Positions 1-8,729 are shown, numbered from the stretch's first letter. The stretch: DNA of 37,367 nt from Algoriphagus resistens (GCF_001442615.1 NZ_LMXN01000024.1:1-37367); one strand, 5' to 3'. Numbers and translations: made by a program. Notes: a model not told the origin generated them from the sequence alone.

Positions 1-1
1 G

Positions 2-220
2 ATTGCTGCCTTTGCGGCAGTTGCTTTTACTTCCCCTGAAAATGATGACCCTCTATTTGGAACCCCAGACGGTGGAATTACCTGGGTTCAGGTAAACGAT
101 CCCCAAAATCCGGTTAATTACTTATGTAATGAAGGATCAGAGGCTTGTCTTTATGAAGACGAAAGCATGGATCATCCAGTGGATGACATTACAGACAGGA
201 AGTTTGTATTGATTCCTTAA
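2..220 (+). CDS. DUF6520-like small protein, 3' end only
   Basis: The reading frame is open from the window edge to a TAA at 218-220, giving 72 residues without a start. It begins IAAFAAVAFTSPEND, which looks like the end of an N-terminal hydrophobic segment, then runs through an acidic region with two cysteines (YLCNEGSEACLYEDE) to the end KFVLIP. Short secreted or membrane proteins of this build, with a hydrophobic start and one Cys pair, are widespread in Bacteroidota as DUF6520. Their function is unknown. It converges on the SusD gene, and the two share a hairpin terminator. The family call is from memory of the pattern; the lack of the N-terminus limits certainty. Confidence 0.6.
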   Translation: MAAFAAVAFTSPENDDPLFGTPDGGITWVQVNDPQNPVNYLCNEGSEACLYEDESMDHPVDDITDRKFVLIP

Positions 221-228
221 TCTAAATC

Positions 229-261
229 AACAGGGCAAGAGGTATCCTCCTGCCCTGTTTA
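229..261. terminator. bidirectional terminator between convergent genes
   Basis: An inverted repeat, ACAGGGCA at 230-237 and TGCCCTGT at 251-258, is followed by T residues on the plus strand and lies 9 bp after one stop codon and just before the other. The loop itself contains a small GAGG/CCTC pairing. It probably ends transcription from both sides. Confidence 0.65.
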
Positions 262-263
262 CA

Positions 264-1583
264 TCACTTAAAACTCAGTTCACGGGCCGGGACAGGCAAC
301 ACATACTTTTCAGAACCAGGTGCCAGTTCATACAGTACCCCTTCGAAGCTTCTGTGGAGGGTGGTCTTAAACCGTTCATCTTTATTCAGCCTCCTCAAAT
401 CCGCCCACCTTAAACCACGAAAGACCAGTTCTTTTCTCCTTTCTTCCAAAATTAGCCTCAGCGCTGAAGTCTCATCTTCAAAAGTTATTGGATTAAAACC
501 TTCATTATATCTGTTGGCCAACAGTTCATTCAGCACTTTTGCGCCTTCATCTAAATCTCCGTTTCTGACCAGACTTTCGGCATAAATCAGATATATTTCA
601 TCGGATGCCAATCCGCCAAACAGGGTAATATCCCCTTCATAGCTACCACGGTAATTAACGTATCCGGTAGGTCTATCCACAAAGAACAGAGATCTTCTCA
701 GATCATCCTCCTGGTAGAGATCCAACAACCCAGGATTTACCTGGAAGGCGTTTGGATAATACATAAACAAGTACCCTCCTATCCTGCATTGCCAGATTAC
801 TTCTTTGTTAAATTCCTCAAAAGGATAGGTTTTCGAAGGATCAATCTCCTTATAATCCATTAGTTCCAACCCTTCAGCCAATAGTTCCCCTGCCTCTTTG
901 GCGGCACGACCATACTCCTCCCAACTTAGGTGCACTCTTGCTTTTAATGCCTTCGCTGCCTTTTTGTTGGGGCGGAATGGATAGACCACCTGATCTGGTA
1001 AAAGTCTAACTGACTCTTCCAGATCATTCCGGATAAGCTGTTTGATCTGCTCCAGGCCTGTGTATTCCGCTTTCAGTACCATACTTGTGGTAGTCCTTAC
1101 AGGAATCTCAAACTTTAGTCCTGCCCCCTCGAGATTCGGGCCTTCCAGGAATATAACCGATAGATTATGATAAGCGTGGGCTCTGTAAAACAAGGCAGCT
1201 CCTCTAATTTTATCCTTACTACTTTGCTCAACTTCAATATCATCCAATCTCTCCATAATGACATTGGCATTTTGAATCTGATTGTAGGCATTTCTCCAAT
1301 CGAAAATCTGGTCATCCAACTGAAATGGATCTGATTTCCATAAGTGGATGTTTTGCTCCCAAGGAGGAAGTGCGATGATCCCTGCATCGTCAGAAAAGTA
1401 TTCCCCTCCCAGCATCAATGGAAGTACAGGATAACTATTCAGCGAACCGGAATTGTCCAATAAGGCGTCCAGGGCTTCCAATGTGTCAGGGGTGTCGATA
1501 GTCTTACTTGGCTTTTCATCTAAAAAGCCATTGCAGGAAAGCATCATGGAAGCCAATAGATAGATATAAATCTGCTTTTTCAT
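264..1583 (-). CDS. RagB/SusD family nutrient-binding lipoprotein
   Basis: This is a surface lipoprotein that would cap the SusC channel and bind its substrate. From the ATG at 1583 the protein is 439 residues. It has a lipoprotein signal (MKKQIYIYLLASMMLSC, lipid-acceptor Cys17), the SusD N-terminal pattern NGFLDEKPS, TPR-like helices in the middle (FYRAHAYHNLSVIF, AAKALKARVHLSW) and a late RRKELVFRGLRWADLRRL helix followed by the YVLPVP ending typical of the family. The frame extends upstream to a TTG at 1601, but the ATG puts the signal peptide at the N-terminus and is preferred. It is shorter than many SusD proteins (450-600). It is the last gene of an operon, after susC with 18 bp between. 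The substrate cannot be deduced; the thioredoxin partner does not suggest a glycan locus. Confidence 0.9.
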   Translation of the reverse strand: MKKQIYIYLLASMMLSCNGFLDEKPSKTIDTPDTLEALDALLDNSGSLNSYPVLPLMLGGEYFSDDAGIIALPPWEQNIHLWKSDPFQLDDQIFDWRNAYNQIQNANVIMERLDDIEVEQSSKDKIRGAALFYRAHAYHNLSVIFLEGPNLEGAGLKFEIPVRTTTSMVLKAEYTGLEQIKQLIRNDLEESVRLLPDQVVYPFRPNKKAAKALKARVHLSWEEYGRAAKEAGELLAEGLELMDYKEIDPSKTYPFEEFNKEVIWQCRIGGYLFMYYPNAFQVNPGLLDLYQEDDLRRSLFFVDRPTGYVNYRGSYEGDITLFGGLASDEIYLIYAESLVRNGDLDEGAKVLNELLANRYNEGFNPITFEDETSALRLILEERRKELVFRGLRWADLRRLNKDERFKTTLHRSFEGVLYELAPGSEKYVLPVPARELSFK

Positions 1584-1601
1584 GGTGATGTCATTATTCA
1601 A

Positions 1602-4600
1602 TTAAAAATCAATTCTTAGACCAAGCGATGCACTCCGCTGTGGTTTTAAGGTTCTAAAATCAGGATCGAGATCCACCTTCGTCGCTTTCCATAAAACACC
1701 CAGATTGTTCAGGTAGGTGAAGAATTCAACTTTTCTGAAAGGCAATCTTGCATGGTCAGACTGTATCCAGGAATATCCCAGCCTGATATCCTGAAAACGG
1801 ATATGGTCTCCTTTCTCCACCAGTACCGAGGCTCCCTGATAAAAATTATGCCGCTGGGTATCCAGCCGGTCTGGCTGTGATGGGATCTGCGTATGGATTT
1901 CATCACCGGGATTCTGCCATCTGTCGCTATAATCAGCATGGGAAATTTCACCCCTTGACAGTGCCGCGTAGTCCACTGAAAATCTTCTGAAATAATATCC
2001 CAGCCTGTAAGTTAGATTGAAGGAGAGATTCCAGCCTTTCCAGTCCAGCGTATTCCTTATTGAGCCGAATACTGTTGGTCTTGCAGAACCATGAAACTGT
2101 AGATTTTCCGGTGTGGTGGTGGATATGATCCTGGAATACTCATCAGATACTTCCCCGTCCAGATAGCCCAACGGGTTTCCGTTTGCCGGATCTAGCCCAG
2201 CCCATGGATAGGAATAAACCGAATATAAGGGTTTCCCTTCCAGAGGAACCATATTGGACTGGGAGGCCAAATACTGGCTGGTAGATCTACTGCCATCAAA
2301 ATAGGTCACCTTGTCTTTAATCCCGCTGACCATCCACTGGGTACTCCAGGTTAAGGTTTTTTGGATGTTTATAGTATTGATCAACAGATCAAATCCTCTT
2401 GTCTGTGTACCTGAAAAATTTCCGCGGTATTGGTAAATCCCATTGGAATCGGGCACCTGGGTTTCTCCGATCAAATCATCCCCCCTTTTGGAATATATTT
2501 CCAGACTTCCGCCAATTCTTCCGGATTTTGATTCAAAATCAATCCCGAGATTGACTATCCGGATCTTCTCCCACCTTAGATTCGGATTGGGAGGATTGGA
2601 GATATAGCCATACCTGTAACCGGTCACATATTCATGGGTGTTCCCATATTGTATGGTGGTAAATGCTGTTGTGTTTTTGTCCACATTCCCATTGTAGCCG
2701 TAGCTCAGCCTTAGTTTCAGAAATGGCATCCAATCCATCCCATAGAAATTTTCCTCACTGAGAATCCAGCCTGCACCCACACTCCAAAGGGGTACCCCTT
2801 TTTGGTTGGTCTCTACACCAAACAGGTTGGACATGTCTTTTCTGGCACTGGCGGTCAGGAGATATTTGTCCTGATAAGTATAGCCTGCATTACCAAAATA
2901 AGAAATGTACCGGTCAGTCAGACCAGAATGGATGCCCTGATAGGGGATTACCACCCTGCTGCCCGGATTCTGATACTGGGGAAAACGCGTGAGAAAATCC
3001 ACAGGAGTACTTAGTCCTGTCGCATCATCGTAACCATAATAGCCCATACGGTCAGAAGTACTGCCAAGATCCCTCAATTCCCAGCCTCCCAAAGCTGTCA
3101 GCTGATGGGGGCCTTGGTCGAGGCTATAAGAAAGGTTGGCCCTCAGATTAGTACTTTGTGAAGAGGAATTGGTATTGCTGAACCTGCTTCCCCTGGGTAC
3201 AGCAAAGGAAAGTGTACCATCTTCCATTACCTGGGCGTAGGAGTTGATCTGATGCCGCACCAGAAACAGATCCTCCGATTCAATATTCCTGGTTTCGGAG
3301 GTATTCATCCAGTATTGATACTGGACTTGGGCATCCAGTCCTTTTAGCAGGGTATAGTTTACCCCCAGGTTGATCCGGATATCATTGGAAACAAACCGGT
3401 CATTTCTTTTCCCTATCTCATCCAAAGGGAATGACCGCCAGTCCAGCAACCCTGAACCCTGCGTACTTTCTATAAAACGGGTATTCAGCGCAGCGACTAT
3501 CGGAAGGCTATTCCCCTGTGCATCAGCCAAGGATTCATAGGGCCCTGGATTTGCCAATCCGGTGTCTGAAAAACGCGTTGCCCTGCCCAGGTATATCCCT
3601 GTGGAAATCTCCAGCCTATCCCGCATCAGCCTCCAGTTTTGCTTTGCATTCAGGGTAATCCGTTCATCTTTTGATCCTATCTGGTTGCCCTGGTTATGAT
3701 CGTAGCCACCTGAGAAATTAAACAGGTAGGCATCTCCCCCACCGTTGACCTGAAAAGCATATTGCTGCCGTACTGCCTGCCTGTAATAGATATCCGTCAA
3801 TTCCCTCCGGCTATCCTGCGTTCCGTATTGCACCAGTATGGCTTCTGCTTCTGCCTGGCTGATCATCCCCTCCCTTGCGGCAAGCAGGGTTTCCACTACA
3901 GGAGACATAGGTGTTTTGGCAGTGGAATTGATTCTGGAATTATAATAGCCGGATTCAAAGAGCCTTCTTTCCTGCGCAATGAAATCGCCGATCTCCATTT
4001 GTGGGGCATAGAATAAGTCCGGCTTTTCCTGTATCGTCAGATTGGACTGAAAGGAAACACGCAAAGGCTGTCTATACTGGCCGGATTTGGTGGTGATCAC
4101 GATCACGCCGTTTCCTGCCCGGGCTCCCCAGATAGAAGCTGCGGCAGCATCTTTTAATACTGTTATTGATTCCACATCGTTGGGATTGATGTTGTCAATA
4201 CTTCCTTCATAAGGCAGATTGTCCACTACAATCAGGGGCTGGGTATTTCCAAACAAGGTACTTCTGCCCCGGATACTTATCCGGTCGTCATTCCCGGTGT
4301 TCCTGTTGTAGATCACTCCTGGGGTCACATCCTCCATCCGGTCTATAATGGAGGTGCTCACCCTTCTATCTATCAACTTTTTGTCCAGATGTGAGAAGGA
4401 ACCCGTGGCACGTTCTCTTGGTATCTCCTGATACCCAGTGGATAGTACTTCCACTTCATCAAGGATCCTGTCGTCTGCTTCAAGTCTAATCAACACCCGG
4501 GAATCCAGGGGTATTGAAACCTCCCTTTCCAATGTTTTGAAACCTATAAAACTGATGGTCAATACATGACTGCCTGAATCCAGGCTGATGCTGAAATTAC

Positions 4601-4805
4601 CATCGGTATCAGCTACAGCGGAAATTCCAGACTCTTTGATTAAAACGAGTGCCCCTGACAAGGGAATACCACTGGAGGCTTCCAACACCTGTCCGTTCAG
4701 CAGGTGCCTGCCTTCCTGGGCAAATGCACGCAGGTGCATGCCCAGGAAGGGCAGTAACAGGACCAGTAGCTTAAATCCTGGCTTTGGGGTAAATAAATTC
4801 TTCAT
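1602..4805 (-). CDS. SusC/RagA family TonB-linked outer membrane protein
   Basis: A 1067-residue TonB-dependent outer membrane channel. From the ATG at 4805 it shows a signal peptide (about residues 1-29, ending AFAQ), a carboxypeptidase-regulatory-like beta-sandwich (about 34-115, ending in LDEVEVLSTGYQ), a plug domain with ISIRGRSTLFGNTQPLIVVD and the SusC signature ITVLKDAAAASIWGARAGNG, and a long beta-barrel ending SASLGLRIDF with a C-terminal aromatic residue. The open frame continues 23 codons upstream into the preceding gene, but the ATG lies one base after the TGA of the thioredoxin gene and gives a proper signal peptide. Together with the adjacent SusD it would form an energy-dependent importer for a glycan, peptide or other large substrate. 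No frameshift was seen. Confidence 0.95.
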   Translation of the reverse strand: MKNLFTPKPGFKLLVLLLPFLGMHLRAFAQEGRHLLNGQVLEASSGIPLSGALVLIKESGISAVADTDGNFSISLDSGSHVLTISFIGFKTLEREVSIPLDSRVLIRLEADDRILDEVEVLSTGYQEIPRERATGSFSHLDKKLIDRRVSTSIIDRMEDVTPGVIYNRNTGNDDRISIRGRSTLFGNTQPLIVVDNLPYEGSIDNINPNDVESITVLKDAAAASIWGARAGNGVIVITTKSGQYRQPLRVSFQSNLTIQEKPDLFYAPQMEIGDFIAQERRLFESGYYNSRINSTAKTPMSPVVETLLAAREGMISQAEAEAILVQYGTQDSRRELTDIYYRQAVRQQYAFQVNGGGDAYLFNFSGGYDHNQGNQIGSKDERITLNAKQNWRLMRDRLEISTGIYLGRATRFSDTGLANPGPYESLADAQGNSLPIVAALNTRFIESTQGSGLLDWRSFPLDEIGKRNDRFVSNDIRINLGVNYTLLKGLDAQVQYQYWMNTSETRNIESEDLFLVRHQINSYAQVMEDGTLSFAVPRGSRFSNTNSSSQSTNLRANLSYSLDQGPHQLTALGGWELRDLGSTSDRMGYYGYDDATGLSTPVDFLTRFPQYQNPGSRVVIPYQGIHSGLTDRYISYFGNAGYTYQDKYLLTASARKDMSNLFGVETNQKGVPLWSVGAGWILSEENFYGMDWMPFLKLRLSYGYNGNVDKNTTAFTTIQYGNTHEYVTGYRYGYISNPPNPNLRWEKIRIVNLGIDFESKSGRIGGSLEIYSKRGDDLIGETQVPDSNGIYQYRGNFSGTQTRGFDLLINTINIQKTLTWSTQWMVSGIKDKVTYFDGSRSTSQYLASQSNMVPLEGKPLYSVYSYPWAGLDPANGNPLGYLDGEVSDEYSRIISTTTPENLQFHGSARPTVFGSIRNTLDWKGWNLSFNLTYRLGYYFRRFSVDYAALSRGEISHADYSDRWQNPGDEIHTQIPSQPDRLDTQRHNFYQGASVLVEKGDHIRFQDIRLGYSWIQSDHARLPFRKVEFFTYLNNLGVLWKATKVDLDPDFRTLKPQRSASLGLRIDF

Positions 4806-4806
4806 A

Positions 4807-6567
4807 TCACTGTGCTTTAGGTTTGGAATCGGAAAGGTTATGTTGGCTATTGCTATCCGGCAGGTAGGAATCAATCAGGTCAATCCATCCTTTTGTGTCA
4901 TCAGGAAAATTTCCTGTCTGGAGAATTTTTCCCTCCCGGTCCAGGAGCAGCTGGGCAGGAAAAGATCTGATCATATTCTGGCGGAGTGTGGGATGGTCAG
5001 TGCCACCGGAAAAAAGGTTGATGCTCTGATCGGAGGTGTATTTCCCGGAAGCAAGGCTTTTCTTCCAGAGCTCCTGTCTAGAATCCCCTGAAACCGTGAC
5101 AAAAAGAACATCCCGGTGATCTTTAAAAGCCTCCATCAGTGGAAAGAAATTCTCTTTCGCAAAGGACAGACAGGCTCCGCATCCGCTGAGCCAGAAATCC
5201 ATAAAAACCAGTTTACCTTCCCATTCGTCCGGATAGATCTTGGTGCCTGTGGCATCTTCAAAAGCAAATTCCGGAAAATCACTTCCCCGCAGGTTGGAGC
5301 GGTAGAGCCCATCCAGTTTTTGCGCTATCACAGGTGATTGTACAGTAGGCAATACGGCAGCAAACAGGGAGTCTGCCTGGTTCATGTTTTTATAGTTTCT
5401 GATTAAAAAAAGCGCATTGACCTGATCCTGAAGTGGACTGGGCATGCTATCGGTCAGGTGCAGGAAAGATACAGGCAAGAGGTCACTCAGCAGTTTCTTT
5501 TCCAGGTAGAGCGATTCCACCAAGGATGCAGGGGCAAAAGTCCAGGTATCCCATTCTTCCGCCAGATCCTCTTCCCTACTATGTTTCATGATTAGGTTTG
5601 CCCATTCGGCCGAACCGGGCTTTGCGATCTGTATAAATTCCAAAGGGGATTTCATCAATATGCCGGTCCAATACCCTTTCAGCCAAACATATAATGCAGC
5701 AGGAAGTCTGTCCTTTTCCCGTTCCAATTCCTGAAAAACAGGATGGAGACCAGAGGCTGAAGCAAACAGGCCGGTGGCCCGGGCCAGTCTGCTTTCATCC
5801 GTGTCCAGCCACTCCATATGCCTGGACCAGCCCGGCATATAGGCTGAGACGGCTTCCCCATACCGCTCTTTTTTGGCTGGGGTATTCAGCATCCCATCCA
5901 CATTGGACAGGATCATCACAGGGTTTGTTTTACTGGCTTCAGACCTTGCTATAGCCTGCAGCTGCATCTGGATCCTGGCTTGCAGTGCATCAGGACCGGA
6001 GAAAAAGAGGTGTCCGTTTTTCTGGTCCCAATGAAGAAGCAATGAATCCCCAGGCTGCACCCAGAGGTCTTCTATCAGTGCTTTGCCACCTTCTTTCAAG
6101 GTAAACCTGCCGAAAGGCTCCTGTACGGGAATCCGTAGTTCAAAAACCTCCTTTCCTGAAGTTCCTGCATAGAAGTCTCCCCGTTGTACAAGGATGCTGT
6201 CACTAAGGACTTCAGCGATTTTAAAATAAGGGTCTATTTCTCTTTCTGATAAGCGGTAAGACCAGGAGCTTCCCGAATGTGGATTGGGGCTAAGCTCTCC
6301 CTTTAGCGTAAAGAATCCCCCCACCGCAGCAGAAGAGTCTTCGCTCTCCTGCCCTTTAATACCGGAGTGATCAACCAAACCACTTTTCTCCGGCAAAGTA
6401 TCGGAGCGGATTTCCCCGCCCCGATGGGTGTCTCCAAAACCAAAGGAGACGGTGGGGCGCAACCTATGAAGAAAATCCGCCCCGGGTGAATCAGCAACTT
6501 GTGCCAACAGTGTGCTTCCGTATAGGCATAGCGATGCCAGGAAGCATGTGAGTATGTGTTTTTTCAT
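4807..6567 (-). CDS. TlpA-like thioredoxin-domain protein, exported
   Basis: A 586-residue exported protein with a signal peptide (MKKHILTCFLASLCLYGSTLLAQ). Residues about 85-400 form a variable region of the kind found in Bacteroidota TlpA-like proteins. A thioredoxin-fold domain occupies about 430-575, with the redox site W-x-S-G-C-G-A-C (Cys463 and Cys466), then FPAQLLLDREGKIL, which contains a proline at the usual cis-Pro position (FPAQ). It probably acts in the periplasm as a thiol-disulfide reductase. It is the first gene of the operon and ends one base before the susC start, so it is likely co-expressed with the importer. Such thioredoxins often accompany SusC/SusD pairs in Sphingobacteria and Cytophagia, for reasons not well established. 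Confidence 0.88.
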   Translation of the reverse strand: MKKHILTCFLASLCLYGSTLLAQVADSPGADFLHRLRPTVSFGFGDTHRGGEIRSDTLPEKSGLVDHSGIKGQESEDSSAAVGGFFTLKGELSPNPHSGSSWSYRLSEREIDPYFKIAEVLSDSILVQRGDFYAGTSGKEVFELRIPVQEPFGRFTLKEGGKALIEDLWVQPGDSLLLHWDQKNGHLFFSGPDALQARIQMQLQAIARSEASKTNPVMILSNVDGMLNTPAKKERYGEAVSAYMPGWSRHMEWLDTDESRLARATGLFASASGLHPVFQELEREKDRLPAALYVWLKGYWTGILMKSPLEFIQIAKPGSAEWANLIMKHSREEDLAEEWDTWTFAPASLVESLYLEKKLLSDLLPVSFLHLTDSMPSPLQDQVNALFLIRNYKNMNQADSLFAAVLPTVQSPVIAQKLDGLYRSNLRGSDFPEFAFEDATGTKIYPDEWEGKLVFMDFWLSGCGACLSFAKENFFPLMEAFKDHRDVLFVTVSGDSRQELWKKSLASGKYTSDQSINLFSGGTDHPTLRQNMIRSFPAQLLLDREGKILQTGNFPDDTKGWIDLIDSYLPDSNSQHNLSDSKPKAQ

Positions 6568-7207
6568 GCTTTTGATGTTTTAAATGCTAGCTATCGGGTG
6601 GCCGATGATGGTAGACACGTTGAACAAAGTTGAAGCAGATTAGCTGCTGCCTGCTATGATGAAAGAGGGAAGTCTGAAATATGAAAGCCTGGTATCAAAC
6701 CTAATTAGGAACTCTCGCTTCTAGATTCTTGGCCCTTACCTCTTGACTCCTCTGTCCTCTTGCTACCTACGGTAGGCAAACTTGATACTTGTTACTCTCA
6801 AGACATAGTGATCCCACATCGGCCTATACGACCAACCAGCAATAAATGAATACTAAGAAAGATGTCAGCTCTACCGGCTATTCTGAGCTTGCTGACGTGC
6901 GTGTGTGGTAACCGATCTGCTCAGGGATGTGCACCTCCCCTTTCACGGCTTAAAAATGAACCCTTAGATCGGATTCTTGGGCTTCAGGGAATATAAGCGA
7001 TCATAACCAGATAGCCGATCCCCGTATTGTACAGCCAGGATTAAAATTTCAAAATGGGCAGATGAGTACTCGCCTTTCTCTTGACAGAGAGAAGAAGAAA
7101 GAAAAAAGGCACAAATTGTCTCAAAAACCTCCATATGAAATGATTCTTATACAATTTTAACTAGAGGTTTCATCAAAAAAGAATAAATTCGGTAGTATAA
7201 AATCTAT
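6568..7207. other. non-coding stretch with degenerate CTTG-type repeats
   Basis: No convincing gene lies here. Positions 6710-6803 carry a degenerate pyrimidine-rich tract with repeated CTTG-type words (TTCTTGGCCC, CTCTTGACTCC, CTCTTGCTACC, CTTGATACTTG) and a small CTACC/GGTAG stem at 6763-6775. A 21-codon frame (6846-6911, starting MNTKKDV) is present but has no recognisable counterpart and could be a gene relic or chance. The stretch 7081-7200 is AT-rich and probably contains the promoter of the XRE gene. Confidence 0.5.
6696..6703 (-). promoter_or_regulatory. possible -7 box for the thioredoxin-susC-susD operon
   Basis: On the minus strand the sequence reads TAGGTTTG, matching the Bacteroidetes -7 consensus TAnnTTTG, about 130 bp upstream of the first gene. 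No TTTG -33 box is seen at the expected distance. A match of this length is expected by chance fairly often in 700 bp, so this is only a candidate. Confidence 0.25.
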
Positions 7208-7232
7208 AAATAGTGGTTTTAAACTACTATTT
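7208..7232. promoter_or_regulatory. palindromic operator candidate upstream of XRE regulator
   Basis: A 25-bp palindrome: AAATAGTGG at 7208-7216, a TTTTAAA centre, and CTACTATTT at 7224-7232, with one mismatch between the 9-bp arms. Its right arm overlaps a TACTATTTG sequence resembling a -7 box. A second small palindrome (GGCT-CTGA-AGCC inside AAATA/TTATTT) lies at 7248-7270. The location, 60 bp before the HTH gene, fits an autoregulatory binding site; this is inference. Confidence 0.45.
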
Positions 7233-7291
7233 GCAAAAATCAGCATTAAATAGGCTCTGAAGCCTTATTTTTGGACATAAACAACATAACC

Positions 7292-7690
7292 ATGAGAGAA
7301 GAAGAATCAGAATTCACTGTATTGGAGAATAAAAAAATTGGCAGGAATTTCTATATGTTCCGTAAGTTGACGGATACTAAAGCACTAGAAGTTGCTGAAT
7401 ATTTAGGGGTTAAGGAAGCTACTTATACTAAATACGAAAGAGGCGAGAGCAAGATTACTGTGGATTTAATTCAAAAATTGTCTGAATTTTTTAAAATCGA
7501 TCCCCTCCAATTAATCTCCGTTCAACCAGGTAATTATGTCGAGGCAATAACTGGATCAAACAACATTGCAATCCAAACAAACAGTATTTATAAGGCCACC
7601 GATACAAAGCAAACAGAGGTAATGATGAAGATGATGGAGACGATGATGCAGATGAATGAAGCGATCCGTAAGATATTGGAGGAAAAGTGA
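7292..7690 (+). CDS. XRE-family helix-turn-helix transcriptional regulator
   Basis: A 132-residue DNA-binding regulator. A Cro/C1-type helix-turn-helix covers about residues 14-72 (KIGRNFYMFRKLTDTKALEV, then the recognition-helix region VKEATYTKYERGE, ending FFKIDPLQLI). A short linker (about 85-105, with GSNNIAIQTNSIY) leads to a C-terminal helix very rich in methionine (EVMMKMMETMMQMNEAIRK), probably a dimerising coiled coil. The frame is open back to a TTG at 7271, but the ATG at 7292 is preferred. A palindrome lies upstream. Regulators of this build are common on Bacteroidota mobile elements and next to restriction systems; here an HsdR remnant follows, so it may have controlled a lost type I restriction locus. 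Confidence 0.85.
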   Translation: MREEESEFTVLENKKIGRNFYMFRKLTDTKALEVAEYLGVKEATYTKYERGESKITVDLIQKLSEFFKIDPLQLISVQPGNYVEAITGSNNIAIQTNSIYKATDTKQTEVMMKMMETMMQMNEAIRKILEEK

Positions 7691-7941
7691 TTTAACTGTG
7701 GAAAGATGATGCAGCCAAGCAAATTAGAAAACGAAAAATTTAAGCAAAATTAAAAATATTGGAAATGGCTTTGTTTACATCCCTGGGCTTTTAATGCTGG
7801 GTGCAATGAGCCTGCTGACCCAATTGGGGAATAGACAGGTTCGGAAGCCTTGATGGACGTTTCAGTTATGTAGGTCTTGTCCCCAATATGCATTGCAGCA
7901 CCAGATGACCAAGAAAAGCATAAGAAAGCCATTGTAGAATA

Positions 7942-8282
7942 CACAAAAGTACGCGTGAACTAATAGAAAATTTTATTAATCAGACCCTGCCGGTAATTGA
8001 GGATTCTGAAGACATACCGGAAGAATTCCTGAATTTCTGGACAAAGGAACGGATCGAAGCCTTGAAAATCTCAGTGAGGAAGAAGGTCTGGATACCGATA
8101 AACTGGAGCAGGTGATCGGTGACTTTATCTACACCGAGAAAGAACCGCTACGGGATGATATTATCGGTATGCTTAATTTGCGTCCGGGACTAAAGGAGCG
8201 CAAGACCATTGCCGAAGGTGTGAAGTCTAAAATCATGGATTTTGTTGAGACCTTTATCAATGGAGTTTCTGCCGCTGCATAG
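7942..8282 (+). pseudogene. remnant of type I restriction enzyme R subunit (HsdR C-terminus)
   Basis: No intact frame exists, but stitched frames read like the C-terminal end of HsdR: RELIENFINQTLPVIED from 7954, then after a one-base loss near 8065 (GCCTTGAAAATCTCAG, one A short) LDTDKLEQVIGDFIYTEKEP, LRDDIIGML, LKERKTIAEGVKSKI and MDFVETFINGVSAAA, stopping at TAG 8280-8282. The motif ending in a MDFVETFI-like segment is characteristic of Bacteroidota HsdR proteins. Only about 110 of roughly 1000 residues remain, and no HsdM or HsdS is present. The 250 bp between the XRE gene and this remnant contain nothing I can identify. Confidence 0.75.
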
Positions 8283-8387
8283 CTGGCAAGTGTAAGAAAT
8301 AAATTACGACCGGAGGCAGATTTTAAATAATAAGAAATGCGAGATAAGCTCGAAACTTCAGGTTAAAATTTAACAGTAATTCTACAC

Positions 8388-8729
8388 ATGAAAACAGAAA
8401 ATATCAACTGGTATCAGCCTACTGAATTTTACATTTTAACTGTCAATTCATTTGTGAAAATCGGTATTACCTCCAATTGGAAAAACAGAGAGATAACTTA
8501 TAAGAAAGAATTTCAAGAGATTGAATTCCGAAAAATCAAATCTTATCCATTTGAATGCAGGTGGCATGCAGAATTAATCGAGCAAGTTGTAAAATGGAGA
8601 TTGAGGCGGTGGGTGGTTTTGGGAAGACATGAATATTTTGAGCTACCAATTCAACTGATTTTAGATTGTCTTTCTGACACCAGAAAGGAACTGGAAAATG
8701 AATTAAACCCGGATTATGCATTAGAATAA
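8388..8729 (+). CDS. small GIY-YIG/T5orf172-like protein, truncated by IS insertion
   Basis: The frame encodes 113 residues, but only the first 106 or so belong to the original gene: from 8708 the codons (PDYALE, stop) come from the IS1380 inverted repeat. The N-terminal part FYILTVNSFVKIGITSNWKNRE resembles the start of the T5orf172/MUG113 branch of the GIY-YIG fold (FYIL, then VKIGxT and a following Arg). The HAELIEQVVKW and HEYFELP segments would then supply the later helix and strand. It may be a nuclease or nucleic-acid-binding protein; no role is established. Removing the IS and one target copy restores a longer frame ending at 10197. It lies within what appears to be a mobile element. 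Confidence 0.6.
   Translation: MKTENINWYQPTEFYILTVNSFVKIGITSNWKNREITYKKEFQEIEFRKIKSYPFECRWHAELIEQVVKWRLRRWVVLGRHEYFELPIQLILDCLSDTRKELENELNPDYALE
8703..8707. repeat. target-site duplication TTAAA (left)
   Basis: TTAAA immediately precedes the left end of the IS1380 element and recurs immediately after its right end at 10114-10118. IS1380 elements are known to make 4-5 bp duplications. Confidence 0.8.

Noticed and set aside
7750..7944. 64-codon minus-strand frame between the XRE gene and the HsdR relic
   Set aside because: No recognisable motif; unlike any family I know, and it abuts plus-strand restriction-gene debris.
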